A stretch of DNA of 64,000 nucleotides from Chromobacterium sinusclupearum (GCF_002902845.1 NZ_PPTF01000016.1:1-64000), one strand, 5' to 3'; counted from the first letter of the stretch, positions 15,905 through 24,172 are shown. Numbers and translations are program-made. Notes: a model not told the origin generated them from the sequence alone.

Positions 15905-18781
15905 ATGAGCAACACATCCGAGCAAATCCGCGCCGCCCTGGCGCACATCGACGCCCATGCGCGGGAAACCTGGGTGGCCATGGCGATGGCGATCAAGTCC
16001 GAGCTGGGCGAGGCCGGTTTCTCGATCTGGGACGACTGGAGCCAGACGGCCAAGAACTACCAGGCGAAGAGCGCGCGTAGCGTCTGGAAGTCGATCAAGC
16101 CCGCCGGCCGCGTCACCATCGCCAGCCTGTTCGCACTGGCTATCCAGCAGGGATACCGGCCCGAACAGCCTTACCAAGCGCCCAGCGCAGAGGAGCGGGC
16201 CAAGCTGGAGACCGAGCGCGCCGCCGCCCTGGCCGAAGCGGAAGCACTGGCCGAGCAGCAGCGGCAGGAAGCCAAGACGAAGGCTGCGCGCTTATGGGAA
16301 CGTGGCCACAGCATCAGCGCGGAACATCCCTACATCAAGAGCAAGGGCATTGTGCCGGCTGGTGCCGCCCAGCTGCGCGACATGCTGCTGATCCCGCTCC
16401 GCGCCGGCGGCGAGCTGGTCAACCTGCAGATCATCGGCCAGGACGGCAGCAAGCGCTTCCTGACCGGCGGCCAGGTCAAAGGCGCGTCGCTGGTGCTGGG
16501 CCGGCTGAAAGATGCCCCGTGCGCGCTGCTGTGCGAGGGCTGGGCCACGGGTTGCAGCTTGCACCAGGCCACCGGCTTGCCTGTCGTGGTCGCCTTCAAC
16601 GCGCACAACGTGGTGGCGATAGCCGGCCGGCTGGCCGCTACCTTGCCGCCGGACGTGCAAGTGATCGTCTGCGGCGACAGCGACGAGAACTTGACCGGCC
16701 AGCAGGCCGCCGGCCGCGCCGCCCAGCTGCTGCACCCGCGGGGGCGCTCTGTCGTCCCGGTCTTCACCCCGGAGCAGATCGAGCAGCACCGCCAGCAGCA
16801 CGATGACAAGCTGCCATCCGACTTCAACGACCTGCACCAGCTGGCTGGACTGGAGGCCGTCACCGAGAGCATTTTTCAGGGTGACTCAAAATTGGTGGGT
16901 ACAGTGGGTACAGTGGGTACAAACCCGCCAGAATCCTTGCCAGATAAGGATTACAGCCGTACCCCCTTTGACGTACCCACTTCGGAATGTACCCACTTTC
17001 CCCCCGAAAACACCCCGCCGGCACCGGCTGACGGCTCGCCATTCTTCGTGGTGGAAGGCATCCCCGGCCAGCGCGATGGCGTGTATTGGGTGCCGCCGGC
17101 CGAGGATAGTAAAGATCCGGCTGCGCCGTGGTGGCTGTCTTCGCCGCTGCACGTCTTGGCGGAAACCCGCGATGCCAATCAATCGAATTGGGGCCGCCTG
17201 CTGGAGTGGCGCGACAATGACGGCCACCCGCACCGCTGGGCCTGCCCGGTGGAAATGCTGGCCGCCAGCGACACGGCCGAGTTCCGGCGCGAGCTGGTGC
17301 GGGGCGGGCTGACCATGTCGACCAGTCCCAAGGCCCGGCAAAAGCTGGTGGACTACGTGTTGAGCCACCGCCAGGCCGCCGCAACGCGCCTGCGCTGCGT
17401 GTCCCGCATCGGCTGGCATGATGTGCGCTATGTCTTGCCTGGCGAGGTCCACGGCGAGCAGGACGGCGAAGGCGTGATCTACCAGGGCACCGACAGCGGA
17501 GACTTTGACGGCGCCGGCACGCTGCAGCAGTGGCAGAACCACGTTGCCGCGGCAGCAGCGGGCAATACCCGCATCGTGTTTGCAATCTCTGTCGCATTCG
17601 CCGGCGTGCTGGCGGAAATGGCCGGTGAGTCTGGCGGCGGTTTCCACTTCGTCGGCACCACCAGCAAAGGCAAGACATCCACCCTGCTGGATCCTGCCGC
17701 CAGCGTCTGGGGGCATCCCGACCACTTCGCCAAGAAATGGCGCACCACCCAGAACGGACTTGAAGCGCTCTGCCTGGGGCGGAACGACAATCTGCTGATC
17801 CTGGACGAACTGGCCCAGATCGCCCCGGCAGATGCCGGCAGCGCCGCCTATCTGATCGCCAACGGCCAGGCCAAGGCCCGCATGACCAAGGAGGGCGGCA
17901 ACCGCCCGGCACAGACCTGGCGCGTGATGTTGCTGTCTGCCGGCGAAATCGATCTGGCCCAGCACATGGCCGAAGCGGGCAAGAGCGCCAAGGGCGGCCA
18001 GATCGCTCGTTTACCAGCCATCCCCGCGGATGCGGGCGCCGGCATGGGCACCCTGGAAGCCCTCCACCACCATGCCAGCGGCCAGGCGTTTGCCGATGCG
18101 ATGAAAGCCAACACCCGCCAGCACTATGGCACCGCCGGCCCGGCCTTCCTCGCCGCGCTGACACCGCCCGAGCGGCTGGACGAAATCCGGCGCGACATCA
18201 AGGACAGCATCACCGGCTTGATTGCCCACCTGGGCGTGCCGGCTGGCGCTGCGCAAGAAGTGGGCCGCGTGGCCGCGCGCTTCGCGCTGGTGGCTTTTGC
18301 TGGCGAGCTGGCCACCCGCTACGGCGTCACCGGCTGGAAGCCAGGCGAGGCGGCACAGGCGGCGCGGCGCTGCTTCCGCGAGTGGCTGGCGGAAAACCAA
18401 AGCGGCATGGCCGCAGATGACCGCGCGCTTTTTGCCCAAGTCAGCGGCTTCATGCAGGCCCATGGATCAACCCGCTTTCCGCCGCACGATGCCGCCCCGG
18501 AAGTCTTGGCGCGCTACCTGAACCGGGCCGGCTTCAAGTTCACCGACGATCAGGGCACGCTGCAATTCTGGGTCTTGTCGGAACCGTTCAAGAAGGAGCT
18601 TTGCAAGGGCTTTGCGCCGCTGGCAGCTGCCCGCGCTTTGATCCAGTCCGGCTGGCTGCTGGCCGGTGATGTGGAAGGCACCAAGCAGCGCAACACGCGC
18701 CAGAAGCGCATCAAGGCGCTCAACTCGACCAAGGTCAATGTCTACGTGCTGACCAGTGCAGCACTAGGAGGCGAAGAATGA
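15905..18781 (+). CDS. P4-like replication protein: PriCT-Toprim primase with DUF927 ATPase/helicase domain
   Basis: A 958-aa multidomain replication protein. Residues ~1-80 form a PriCT_2-type domain (ETWVAMAMAIKSELGEAGFSIWDDW). Residues ~145-270 are Toprim-like (CALLCEGWATGCSLHQ, VIVCGDSDENL). Residues ~420-900 are a DUF927 ATPase with Walker A FVGTTSKGKTSTL (~580), Walker B LLILDELAQ (~635) and a conserved Asn/Arg block. The linker (~325-365) includes VGTVGTVGT, encoded by three GTGGGTAC iterons; the DNA there is repeated inverted in the next gene. The protein presumably primes and unwinds the element, like P4 alpha. It overlaps the next gene by 4 bp. Confidence 0.88.
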   Translation: MSNTSEQIRAALAHIDAHARETWVAMAMAIKSELGEAGFSIWDDWSQTAKNYQAKSARSVWKSIKPAGRVTIASLFALAIQQGYRPEQPYQAPSAEERAKLETERAAALAEAEALAEQQRQEAKTKAARLWERGHSISAEHPYIKSKGIVPAGAAQLRDMLLIPLRAGGELVNLQIIGQDGSKRFLTGGQVKGASLVLGRLKDAPCALLCEGWATGCSLHQATGLPVVVAFNAHNVVAIAGRLAATLPPDVQVIVCGDSDENLTGQQAAGRAAQLLHPRGRSVVPVFTPEQIEQHRQQHDDKLPSDFNDLHQLAGLEAVTESIFQGDSKLVGTVGTVGTNPPESLPDKDYSRTPFDVPTSECTHFPPENTPPAPADGSPFFVVEGIPGQRDGVYWVPPAEDSKDPAAPWWLSSPLHVLAETRDANQSNWGRLLEWRDNDGHPHRWACPVEMLAASDTAEFRRELVRGGLTMSTSPKARQKLVDYVLSHRQAAATRLRCVSRIGWHDVRYVLPGEVHGEQDGEGVIYQGTDSGDFDGAGTLQQWQNHVAAAAAGNTRIVFAISVAFAGVLAEMAGESGGGFHFVGTTSKGKTSTLLDPAASVWGHPDHFAKKWRTTQNGLEALCLGRNDNLLILDELAQIAPADAGSAAYLIANGQAKARMTKEGGNRPAQTWRVMLLSAGEIDLAQHMAEAGKSAKGGQIARLPAIPADAGAGMGTLEALHHHASGQAFADAMKANTRQHYGTAGPAFLAALTPPERLDEIRRDIKDSITGLIAHLGVPAGAAQEVGRVAARFALVAFAGELATRYGVTGWKPGEAAQAARRCFREWLAENQSGMAADDRALFAQVSGFMQAHGSTRFPPHDAAPEVLARYLNRAGFKFTDDQGTLQFWVLSEPFKKELCKGFAPLAAARALIQSGWLLAGDVEGTKQRNTRQKRIKALNSTKVNVYVLTSAALGGEE
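16892..16996 (+). repeat. Iteron-like cluster 1 (left arm of ~105-bp inverted repeat)
   Basis: Three GTGGGTAC copies at 9-bp pitch (16895, 16904, 16913) are followed by a stem-loop AATCCTT/AAGGATT (16932-16952) and two inverted copies GTACCCAC (16973-16980, 16989-16996). The first 31 bp (16892-16922) recur as an exact reverse complement at 18920-18950, and the whole block aligns to the reverse complement of 18848-18950. It lies inside the replication protein gene. Confidence 0.8.
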
Positions 18782-19599
18782 ACCTGCCGCAATGGCTCAA
18801 GGCCACCATCCATCCCGACCCCGAAACCGCCCCCGATGATGAAAAAAGTGGGTACAGAAAAAAGTGGGGGCAAGAAGTGGGTACGTCTGAAATCCTTACC
18901 CAGCAAGGGTTTCAGGAGGTTGTACCCACTGTACCCACTGTACCCACCAAAAAACAGTCACCCGGAAAAACACTCGCAACTCTTCCGGCAGAGGCTGGCG
19001 ACATCCCTTCCGCGGGCGATTTTGCCGCCGGCATTGTCACTGCCCTGGTGATGAAGCAACCGCTGCCGCCGGCCACGCTGCCCGCCGATCTGCTGGAGCG
19101 GGTCAACCTGATCTGCCACCTTGAGCGCTGGCCGAGCACCGATCGCGCCGAGTGGCTGGGGATGCTGCGCGCGCAGATCGAGCGCGACGGAGTGCCGGTG
19201 GCGGAACTGGTGGCCGCGCTGGATGCCCACCTCGAGCGCCACCATTCCGGCGCAAGCGCGGATGATGACCGCGAGGCCATCGAGGAACGGGCCGCCATCA
19301 TGGAACACGACGGCGGCTTGCCGCGCGCCGAGGCCGAACGCCGCGCCAAGATGGCGAACGACTGCATGACCTGCCGCCATTGGAAGGGGGAAGTCACTGT
19401 CCCGGATGCGCGCCAGCGCGCGGCGCAGATGGTGGGCCTGCAGACCCCGCACCGCGGCAACGCCACCCAAGGCATGTGCGGCGCCCGATACCGGCCGTGG
19501 CGCATCTCCAACCTGGCCAGCGAGGCAGATTACACCCGTTGGCACTTCATCGGACAATGCGCCTTCCAGCCGGCGCACACTCAGGAGCGCGCAGCATGA
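18778..19599 (+). CDS. Unknown element protein with C-terminal Cys cluster
   Basis: A 273-aa protein, no family recognised. Residues ~20-65 form a low-complexity linker encoded by iteron cluster 2 (KSGYRKKWGQEVGTSE and VPTVPTVPTKK), so the N-terminus may not be functionally constrained. The middle is helical and acidic. The C-terminal ~80 residues contain CMTCRHWKG, then CGARYRPW and GQCAF, a possible zinc-binding arrangement. It overlaps the replication gene upstream and the small gene downstream by 4 bp each, consistent with a replication operon. Confidence 0.72.
   Translation: MNLPQWLKATIHPDPETAPDDEKSGYRKKWGQEVGTSEILTQQGFQEVVPTVPTVPTKKQSPGKTLATLPAEAGDIPSAGDFAAGIVTALVMKQPLPPATLPADLLERVNLICHLERWPSTDRAEWLGMLRAQIERDGVPVAELVAALDAHLERHHSGASADDDREAIEERAAIMEHDGGLPRAEAERRAKMANDCMTCRHWKGEVTVPDARQRAAQMVGLQTPHRGNATQGMCGARYRPWRISNLASEADYTRWHFIGQCAFQPAHTQERAA
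18848..18950 (-). repeat. Iteron-like cluster 2 (right arm of ~105-bp inverted repeat)
   Basis: This is cluster 1 in inverted orientation: two GTGGGTAC copies (18848, 18877), a degenerate stem-loop, then three GTACCCAC copies at 9-bp pitch (18922, 18931, 18940). It lies inside the next coding sequence, where it is read as VPTVPTVPT. Two copies of an iteron block recall the ori and crr sites of P4 (inference). Confidence 0.8.
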
Positions 19600-19757
19600 A
19601 GAAGCCCTTCCGCCTAGAAGACCACTTCCGCCCCATCCCCAACGATCAGGAGGGCGGGCTTTACCTCAGCGCTGCGGCAACTATCTGGATGGCTTACGCT
19701 GCGCTGTTCGACTTGGAAGACGGCAGCGAGCAAGGCCGCGCAATGCCCGTGAGTTGA
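19596..19757 (+). CDS. Small unknown protein
   Basis: A 53-aa protein (MKKPFRLEDHFRPIPNDQEG...) starting in a 4-bp overlap with the preceding gene. No family recognised. Its stop codon overlaps a possible TTG start of a downstream frame (TTGA), so it may either be coupled to that frame or be the first half of a frameshifted 119-residue protein. Confidence 0.6.
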   Translation: MKKPFRLEDHFRPIPNDQEGGLYLSAAATIWMAYAALFDLEDGSEQGRAMPVS

Positions 19758-19951
19758 TCCGGGCTTGCCTGTCGGTTTTCAGGGCCGCACGCTTTCCGAA
19801 GGCGGCCTATCTCGAAACTTGGCTTGCCCGGCCCGGGGCGGATGTGTGCCGCGTCCTGCCCGTCCTGGCCGAAGCCTGCGACGCCGTGGACAAGATGCAC
19901 TTGATGGAAACCATGAACCGCGCCATGCCCGGCGCTGACAGCGCCAACTGA
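19754..19951 (+). CDS. Possible small coupled ORF or second half of a frameshifted gene
   Basis: The frame opening at TTG 19754 encodes 65 residues (ELIRACLSVFRAARFPKAAY...MNRAMPGADSAN) with plausible codon use and ends just before a terminator. No ribosome-binding site is evident, so expression by coupling at the TTGA junction, or by a frameshift from the 53-aa ORF upstream, is more likely than independent initiation. Confidence 0.4.
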   Translation: MIRACLSVFRAARFPKAAYLETWLARPGADVCRVLPVLAEACDAVDKMHLMETMNRAMPGADSAN

Positions 19952-19963
19952 TCCAACCCACAC

Positions 19964-19986
19964 AAGCCCCCGCCAAGGGGGCTTTT
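19964..19986 (+). terminator. Intrinsic terminator closing the replication operon
   Basis: AAGCCCCC (19964-19971) pairs with GGGGGCTT (19977-19984) over a 5-nt loop and is followed by TT and a T-rich stretch. Confidence 0.85.
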
Positions 19987-20207
19987 CATTTTCTTGGCCA
20001 GGGTATGAGGAGGTTTTGCGGCAAGTACGCGCGCCCGCGCGAGGCGTAGGGCGACAGCTTGCATGTCAAGTTTTGACAACCTTTCCCGGCGGCCAGAATA
20101 GCCAGGGGTCGCGTTTGAAGCGCGATCCTTTGCGTCACTGGCGGCTCAATCTTGAGCCACCACCCCTCCTCCTGATAGCCACCATCTATCCGCATCAACC
20201 CAAATGA

Positions 20208-20236
20208 TTGACTTTTGCTATTTTTAATCCAAGAAT
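20208..20236 (+). promoter_or_regulatory. Candidate sigma-70 promoter of the tail module
   Basis: TTGACT and AAGAAT are separated by 17 bp in an AT-rich stretch, 57 bp before the helix-turn-helix gene. The TGATTGA/TCAATCA inverted repeat around it could be an operator. Confidence 0.5.
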
Positions 20237-20292
20237 AATAGCTTGAATCAATCAACAGCCTGCCGACGGCAGGACGTAGAAAGGGGGTGGGC

Positions 20293-20505
20293 ATGAAGCT
20301 GATCGAGGCGGCCCGATCCATGGGCAAGCATGTTTTCAGCACCAGCGAGGCGGCGGCCATTCTTGGGCGCAAGCCGCAGACCCTGCGCAAGTGGGCCAGC
20401 AAGCAGACCGGCCCGCTTCGTCCCGTCCGCATCGGCGGCCGCCTGGGCTGGCCGGTGGAAGCCGTGGCGGCGCTGGCCGGCCAAGCACCGAAGGATGGAG
20501 GCTAA
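20293..20505 (+). CDS. Small helix-turn-helix (excisionase/MerR-like) DNA-binding protein
   Basis: A 70-aa protein with a HTH_17-like pattern: FSTSEAAAILGRKPQTLRKW then RIGGRLGWPVEAVAALAG. ATG 20293 is preferred over GTG 20287 because AAGGGGG lies 5 bp before it. It is the first gene after the promoter and inverted repeat at 20205-20254 and sits 3 bp before the tape-measure gene, so it may regulate the tail module from its own promoter. Confidence 0.75.
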   Translation: MKLIEAARSMGKHVFSTSEAAAILGRKPQTLRKWASKQTGPLRPVRIGGRLGWPVEAVAALAGQAPKDGG

Positions 20506-20508
20506 GCC

Positions 20509-22755
20509 ATGGCGTCCGAAGCATATTCTGTCGCGGTAAAAATCAGCCTGCTGAACGAGATAGGGCCGGGCTTGCGGCTGCTGTCGTCCGATCTGACGCG
20601 CTCGCAGAAGGATGTGGACAAGCTGCAGCGCAAGCTCGACGCGCTGCGGGACTTCATCAAGTCCGGCGCGCTGGCGATTGGCGCGGGCGCCGGCATCACG
20701 CTGATGTTCAAACAGCCGCTGGAGGATGCCCGCAAGCTACAAACCGAGATTGCGCGCTTCTCGACGCTGGGCTTTGGCGATGGCATCAACCGCCAGGCGC
20801 AGCAGTTCGCTATGGGGATGAAGACCTTCGGCACCAGCCTGACCGACAACATGACGCTGCTGTCGGATGCCATGGCGGTGTTCAAAGACCTGCACCATGC
20901 CGAGTTCGCCGCGCCGATCATGGCCCGCATGAAGTTTGCCAACGAAACGCTGTACGGTAAGGCCGGCGGGGAAGCCAACGAACGCAAGTTCATGGATCTG
21001 CTGAAAGTGATTGAACTGCGCGGCGGCACGCTAAGCGAGAAAGCCTTTGCGGAACAAGCCGACTTTGCGCAGAAGGTCATCACCGGCAGCCGCAACCGGG
21101 TAGACGCCTCGCAGATGCTGCAGGCCCTGAAAACCGGCGGCCTGGCGCTTACCCGCCGCAGCAATGAGGCGTTCTACCTGGGCGCCGAGCCGTTGATCCA
21201 AGAGTTTGGCGGATCGCGCTATGGCACCGGCACGATGTCGCTGTATCAAAACTTGGTGCAGATGCGCGGCTCCATCACGTCGCAACAGGAGATGTACCGC
21301 CTGGGCCTGCTCAATCCCGCCATGGTCGAGTTCAACAAGCTGGGCAAGCTGAAGAAGGCCAAGGCCGGCGCATTTATCGGCTCCAACATCCTGGAAGAAC
21401 GGGGCGAACTCGCCTTCTTGAAAGAAGTCTTGCTGCCGGCCTTCAAGCGGAAAGGCATCACCGGGGATGAAGCCATCATCCGCGAGCTGGGCATGATCCT
21501 GAGCAACCGCACCGGCTCTGCCTTGCTGGGACGGATCTATCAGCAGATACCGACGCTGGAACGCCAGATACAGGCCAACAAGTCCGCCATGGGGATTGGC
21601 CAGAGCGAGAAGACCGCGCGCGGCACCATGGACGGGCAGATGCTGGAGCTGCACAAGCAATGGAACACCTTGATGACGCAGCTGGGCGTTTCGGTGCTGC
21701 CTACCGCCATCGGCGTGCTGAAGGAGGTGAATAGCTTCCTGAGCATCACCAACGACCTGATGAAGAAGGACGGTGACGGCATCAAGGCGCTGACCAAAGA
21801 CTTGTTCATTCTTGGGCCGGCCCTGTTCATCGGCGGCACCATCCGCATGACCAGCCGCGCAATGGATGGCCTGAACGTCGCCATGAACCTGTCCAAGCTG
21901 CAGGCGGAGCTTGCTGCCTCTGGCGTCAAGGGCATGACCGGCGCCACTGGGACCTTCACCGCCGCCGCGCGCGTCGCCAAGATGCAGACCGAAGCCGCCG
22001 CGGCCAGCATGGGCGGCCTGACGCGCGCCACCCGGCTGGCTGAGGCCGAAACCACGACCACCGCCGGGCGCGTGCGCCGACTGTCGCAAGAGGTGAACGC
22101 CCTGGGCAATGCGGCCGCCGCATCCAAGCTGAAAGCCGAGGGCGCGGCTCTTGGCGTGGGCAAGCTGTCCGGCACCGTGGGCGAACTCGACAAGGCCGGC
22201 CGCCTGGCCAAGATATCCGGCGGGCTGTCCCGCGTTGCTGGCGCGCTGGGCGAAATCGGCCTGGTGCTGATGATCCTGCCGGACATCTTCCGGGCCGCGG
22301 CAGACGCCGGCACCATCGCCGGTCGCTGGCTGGCGAACTGGGGCAATGACGACAAAGACAAGAACAAGAATGCCCACTTCAAGCCAGGCCAAAGCCTGGG
22401 CGTGATGGACAACTACCGACCCGGCCCAACGGTCGAGCGGGCCAATCGGATGTTCCCGAAGAAGAATGACTTCCTGGCCATTCCCAATGATGGCGCATAT
22501 GGCCACAGCAAAGACGGGTATCAGTTCACAACGCCCGTGACCGTCCAGAGCCTGATGGCGCTTTCCCCGATTCCGCCGGCAGCGCCGCCCGTCATCAACG
22601 TCAAGGTTCAGGTCGGCGGCAAGGATGTGGCCGCCGTCGTCACCCGCGAGATGGTCCGCGAGGCCAGCAAGCCCTTGACCGGCACCAGAGGCTTCGACAT
22701 CAACATGATGCCGCTGCAACCCGGCATGCCTTCAACGATTCTCCCCACGGGCTAA
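20509..22755 (+). CDS. Phage tail tape-measure protein
   Basis: A 748-aa protein with the marks of a tape-measure protein: an N-terminal helical coiled-coil part (SLLNEIGPGLRLLSSDLTRSQ...DVDKLQRKLDALRDFI, ~10-50), then a small hydrophobic segment (IKSGALAIGAGAGITLMF), long alpha-helical Ala/Lys-rich sequence, hydrophobic patches (~440-460 LFILGPALFIGG; ~575-595 LGEIGLVLMILPDIF) and a Pro-rich C-terminus. At roughly 1.5 angstrom per residue it would specify a tail of ~110 nm. It is followed by a frameshifting chaperone, its usual partner, but in reversed order relative to lambda. Other tail genes are absent. Confidence 0.78.
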   Translation: MASEAYSVAVKISLLNEIGPGLRLLSSDLTRSQKDVDKLQRKLDALRDFIKSGALAIGAGAGITLMFKQPLEDARKLQTEIARFSTLGFGDGINRQAQQFAMGMKTFGTSLTDNMTLLSDAMAVFKDLHHAEFAAPIMARMKFANETLYGKAGGEANERKFMDLLKVIELRGGTLSEKAFAEQADFAQKVITGSRNRVDASQMLQALKTGGLALTRRSNEAFYLGAEPLIQEFGGSRYGTGTMSLYQNLVQMRGSITSQQEMYRLGLLNPAMVEFNKLGKLKKAKAGAFIGSNILEERGELAFLKEVLLPAFKRKGITGDEAIIRELGMILSNRTGSALLGRIYQQIPTLERQIQANKSAMGIGQSEKTARGTMDGQMLELHKQWNTLMTQLGVSVLPTAIGVLKEVNSFLSITNDLMKKDGDGIKALTKDLFILGPALFIGGTIRMTSRAMDGLNVAMNLSKLQAELAASGVKGMTGATGTFTAAARVAKMQTEAAAASMGGLTRATRLAEAETTTTAGRVRRLSQEVNALGNAAAASKLKAEGAALGVGKLSGTVGELDKAGRLAKISGGLSRVAGALGEIGLVLMILPDIFRAAADAGTIAGRWLANWGNDDKDKNKNAHFKPGQSLGVMDNYRPGPTVERANRMFPKKNDFLAIPNDGAYGHSKDGYQFTTPVTVQSLMALSPIPPAAPPVINVKVQVGGKDVAAVVTREMVREASKPLTGTRGFDINMMPLQPGMPSTILPTG

Positions 22756-22802
22756 GGCCCAGCCATTCCGGCACCAACCCAACCAAGCAGAAAGGAAACA
22801 CC

Positions 22803-23207
22803 ATGAACCAAGCCGTTACCGTACACCAGGCCGCCGAGGCCAACACCCAGACCGTGGCGCGCGCCAAGCCGCAGTACACCGAGCTGACCGATAGCCTGGG
22901 CCGCGTGATCAAGCTGCGCCAGCTGTCGCCGGTTCAAGAGTCCCGCCTGATCCTGGCAGTAGGCCCGGAGCATGCCGCCAACGCGGTCTATCTGAACACC
23001 TTCGCGGTGCCGGCCGCGCAAGTCGCTTACATCGACGCCGAACCCTATGGCTTCCCCACCACCCTGGCGGAAATCGAGATGGTGCTGCACGACCTCGACA
23101 CCGAAGGCATGCATGCCATCATCGACCACATGGTGATGAAGAACGAGGAAGCGCGCGCCGCCCTGGCCAAGATGCTGGACGCCGAGAAGGAAGCCGCAAA
23201 AAACTGA
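22803..23207 (+). CDS. Tail-assembly chaperone, short (gpG-like) form
   Basis: A 134-aa protein (MNQAVTVHQAAEANTQTVAR...) resembling phage tail-assembly chaperones. A middle domain (YTELTDSLGRVIKLRQLSPVQ) is followed by a helical C-terminus with many Glu and Lys. It should bind the tape-measure protein and hold it for tube assembly. The ORF ends at a TGA placed immediately after a slippery A AAA AAC, so a fraction of ribosomes should continue in the -1 frame (see the fusion entry). It lies 47 bp after the tape-measure gene, with an AAAGGAAA ribosome-binding site. Confidence 0.82.
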   Translation: MNQAVTVHQAAEANTQTVARAKPQYTELTDSLGRVIKLRQLSPVQESRLILAVGPEHAANAVYLNTFAVPAAQVAYIDAEPYGFPTTLAEIEMVLHDLDTEGMHAIIDHMVMKNEEARAALAKMLDAEKEAAKN

Positions 23208-23392
23208 GTCGGAACCCCGAGTTTCATCAAGCGTGCTACCTGATGAAAAACGGGGTTCCTTTCCACATCCTGTTTGACGTGGACAAGCTGATGCCGCATG
23301 AGCATGTGGCCTTCTACGTCACCTTTGCCGAGATTGCCGGCAATGAATTTGACTGGCAAAGCATGACCTTCAAGAAGCCGAAAAAGGCTTGA
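22803..23392 (+). CDS. Tail-assembly chaperone, -1 frameshift fusion (gpGT-like) form
   Basis: Reading 22803-23204 and then 23204-23392 in the -1 frame gives 196 residues: the 134-aa short form plus a 62-aa tail (LSRNPEFHQACYLMKNGVPF...SMTFKKPKKA). Downstream codons in this frame are fully open from the slip site to TGA 23390-23392. The extension looks like gpT-type domains that recruit tail-tube subunits (inference). G/GT-type frameshifting is established for lambda, P2 (E/E') and many other tailed phages. An independent start inside the extension (ATG at 23242) would give only a ~49-aa peptide. Confidence 0.8.
23198..23259 (+). other. Programmed -1 ribosomal frameshift signal
   Basis: The slippery heptamer A AAA AAC (23198-23204) lies in the correct phase, directly before the 0-frame stop. 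A 6-nt spacer follows, then a 9-bp perfect stem GGAACCCCG (23211-23219) with CGGGGTTCC (23251-23259) and a 31-nt loop that could also form a pseudoknot. Confidence 0.87.
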
Positions 23393-23521
23393 ATCAGGAT
23401 GGAGGCGCGCCCTACCGCGGCCGCCTCCTCTGATTTCGAAAACCAACCCCATGGAAGCGCGCCATTCCGCTTGCACCTCTGGCAGTTCCCGCTATGATGC
23501 CATCATCGAAAGGGGCGCATT

Positions 23522-24172
23522 ATGGAATGGATACTGTTGATAACTGCAGCCATTGCGCTGACGCTATTGCGGGCCCACTTCAAGGAGCAGGACCGGCAGC
23601 GCCAGCTTGAAGCGGCATGGGCGCAGCAGCAGGCCAGAGCCGACGCCCTCATGTGCTATTTCCGCCAGGTGGACGACGCGCGGGCCTTCCCCGACGTGCC
23701 GCTGTCGTTGAACATGCAGGCCGGCGAATTCGGCGTGATGGAAGCCGGCGCCACCCTCTACGGCTACCGCAAGCAATCCTACAACGTGGGCGGCGCGGTG
23801 CGTGTCGTCCGCGGCGTGTATGTCGGCGGCAGTCAGCGCATCAGCAGCGACGCCCTGACCCCGCTGGCCGGCGGCGCGCTCAACCTGACCAACCGGCGGG
23901 CCGTGTTTCTCTCCCCGCAGAAGACCATCAGCTTCAAGCTGTCCGATGTGATGTCCCTGGAGGCGCTGGACACCTCAACCATGGTGCTACATACCGCCAA
24001 GCGCACCGCGCCGCTGATCTTCTCCATAGATGGCTGCGACGCCGGCTTGGTGGTGCTGCTGATCAAGCTGTTCAGCGCCGGCACCTTTGACAGCCGCTTC
24101 TTGCCCGATGGCGTGCGGATCCAGCCGAAGAAGGTGCTGGAAGAAGTCGTCGTCAGCGTGAGTCAGGCCTGA
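23522..24172 (+). CDS. Membrane-anchored protein with PH-like domain
   Basis: A 216-aa protein with one N-terminal transmembrane segment (MEWILLITAAIALTLLRAHF), a short charged coiled coil (~25-45), and a cytosolic beta-rich part. Its second half resembles a bacterial PH-like fold (LTNRRAVFLSPQKTISFKLS, then DVMSLEALDTSTMVLHTAKR). No specific function is recognised. It is outside the tail module proper and could be a lysogenic-conversion or exclusion gene, but that is speculation. Confidence 0.68.
   Translation: MEWILLITAAIALTLLRAHFKEQDRQRQLEAAWAQQQARADALMCYFRQVDDARAFPDVPLSLNMQAGEFGVMEAGATLYGYRKQSYNVGGAVRVVRGVYVGGSQRISSDALTPLAGGALNLTNRRAVFLSPQKTISFKLSDVMSLEALDTSTMVLHTAKRTAPLIFSIDGCDAGLVVLLIKLFSAGTFDSRFLPDGVRIQPKKVLEEVVVSVSQA

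Larger units (their letters stand above)
19952..20292 (+). other. Non-coding stretch inside the element
   Basis: It contains a terminator at 19964-19986, a GC-rich middle part and an AT-rich right part with a promoter-like sequence at 20208-20236. A TGATTGA/TCAATCA inverted repeat (20205-20211, 20248-20254) flanks that promoter. No gene is seen. Confidence 0.7.

Noticed and set aside
16860..18164. 434-aa minus-strand ORF opposite the replication protein
   Set aside because: It is Arg/Pro-rich shadow coding; the sense strand has full primase and ATPase motifs.
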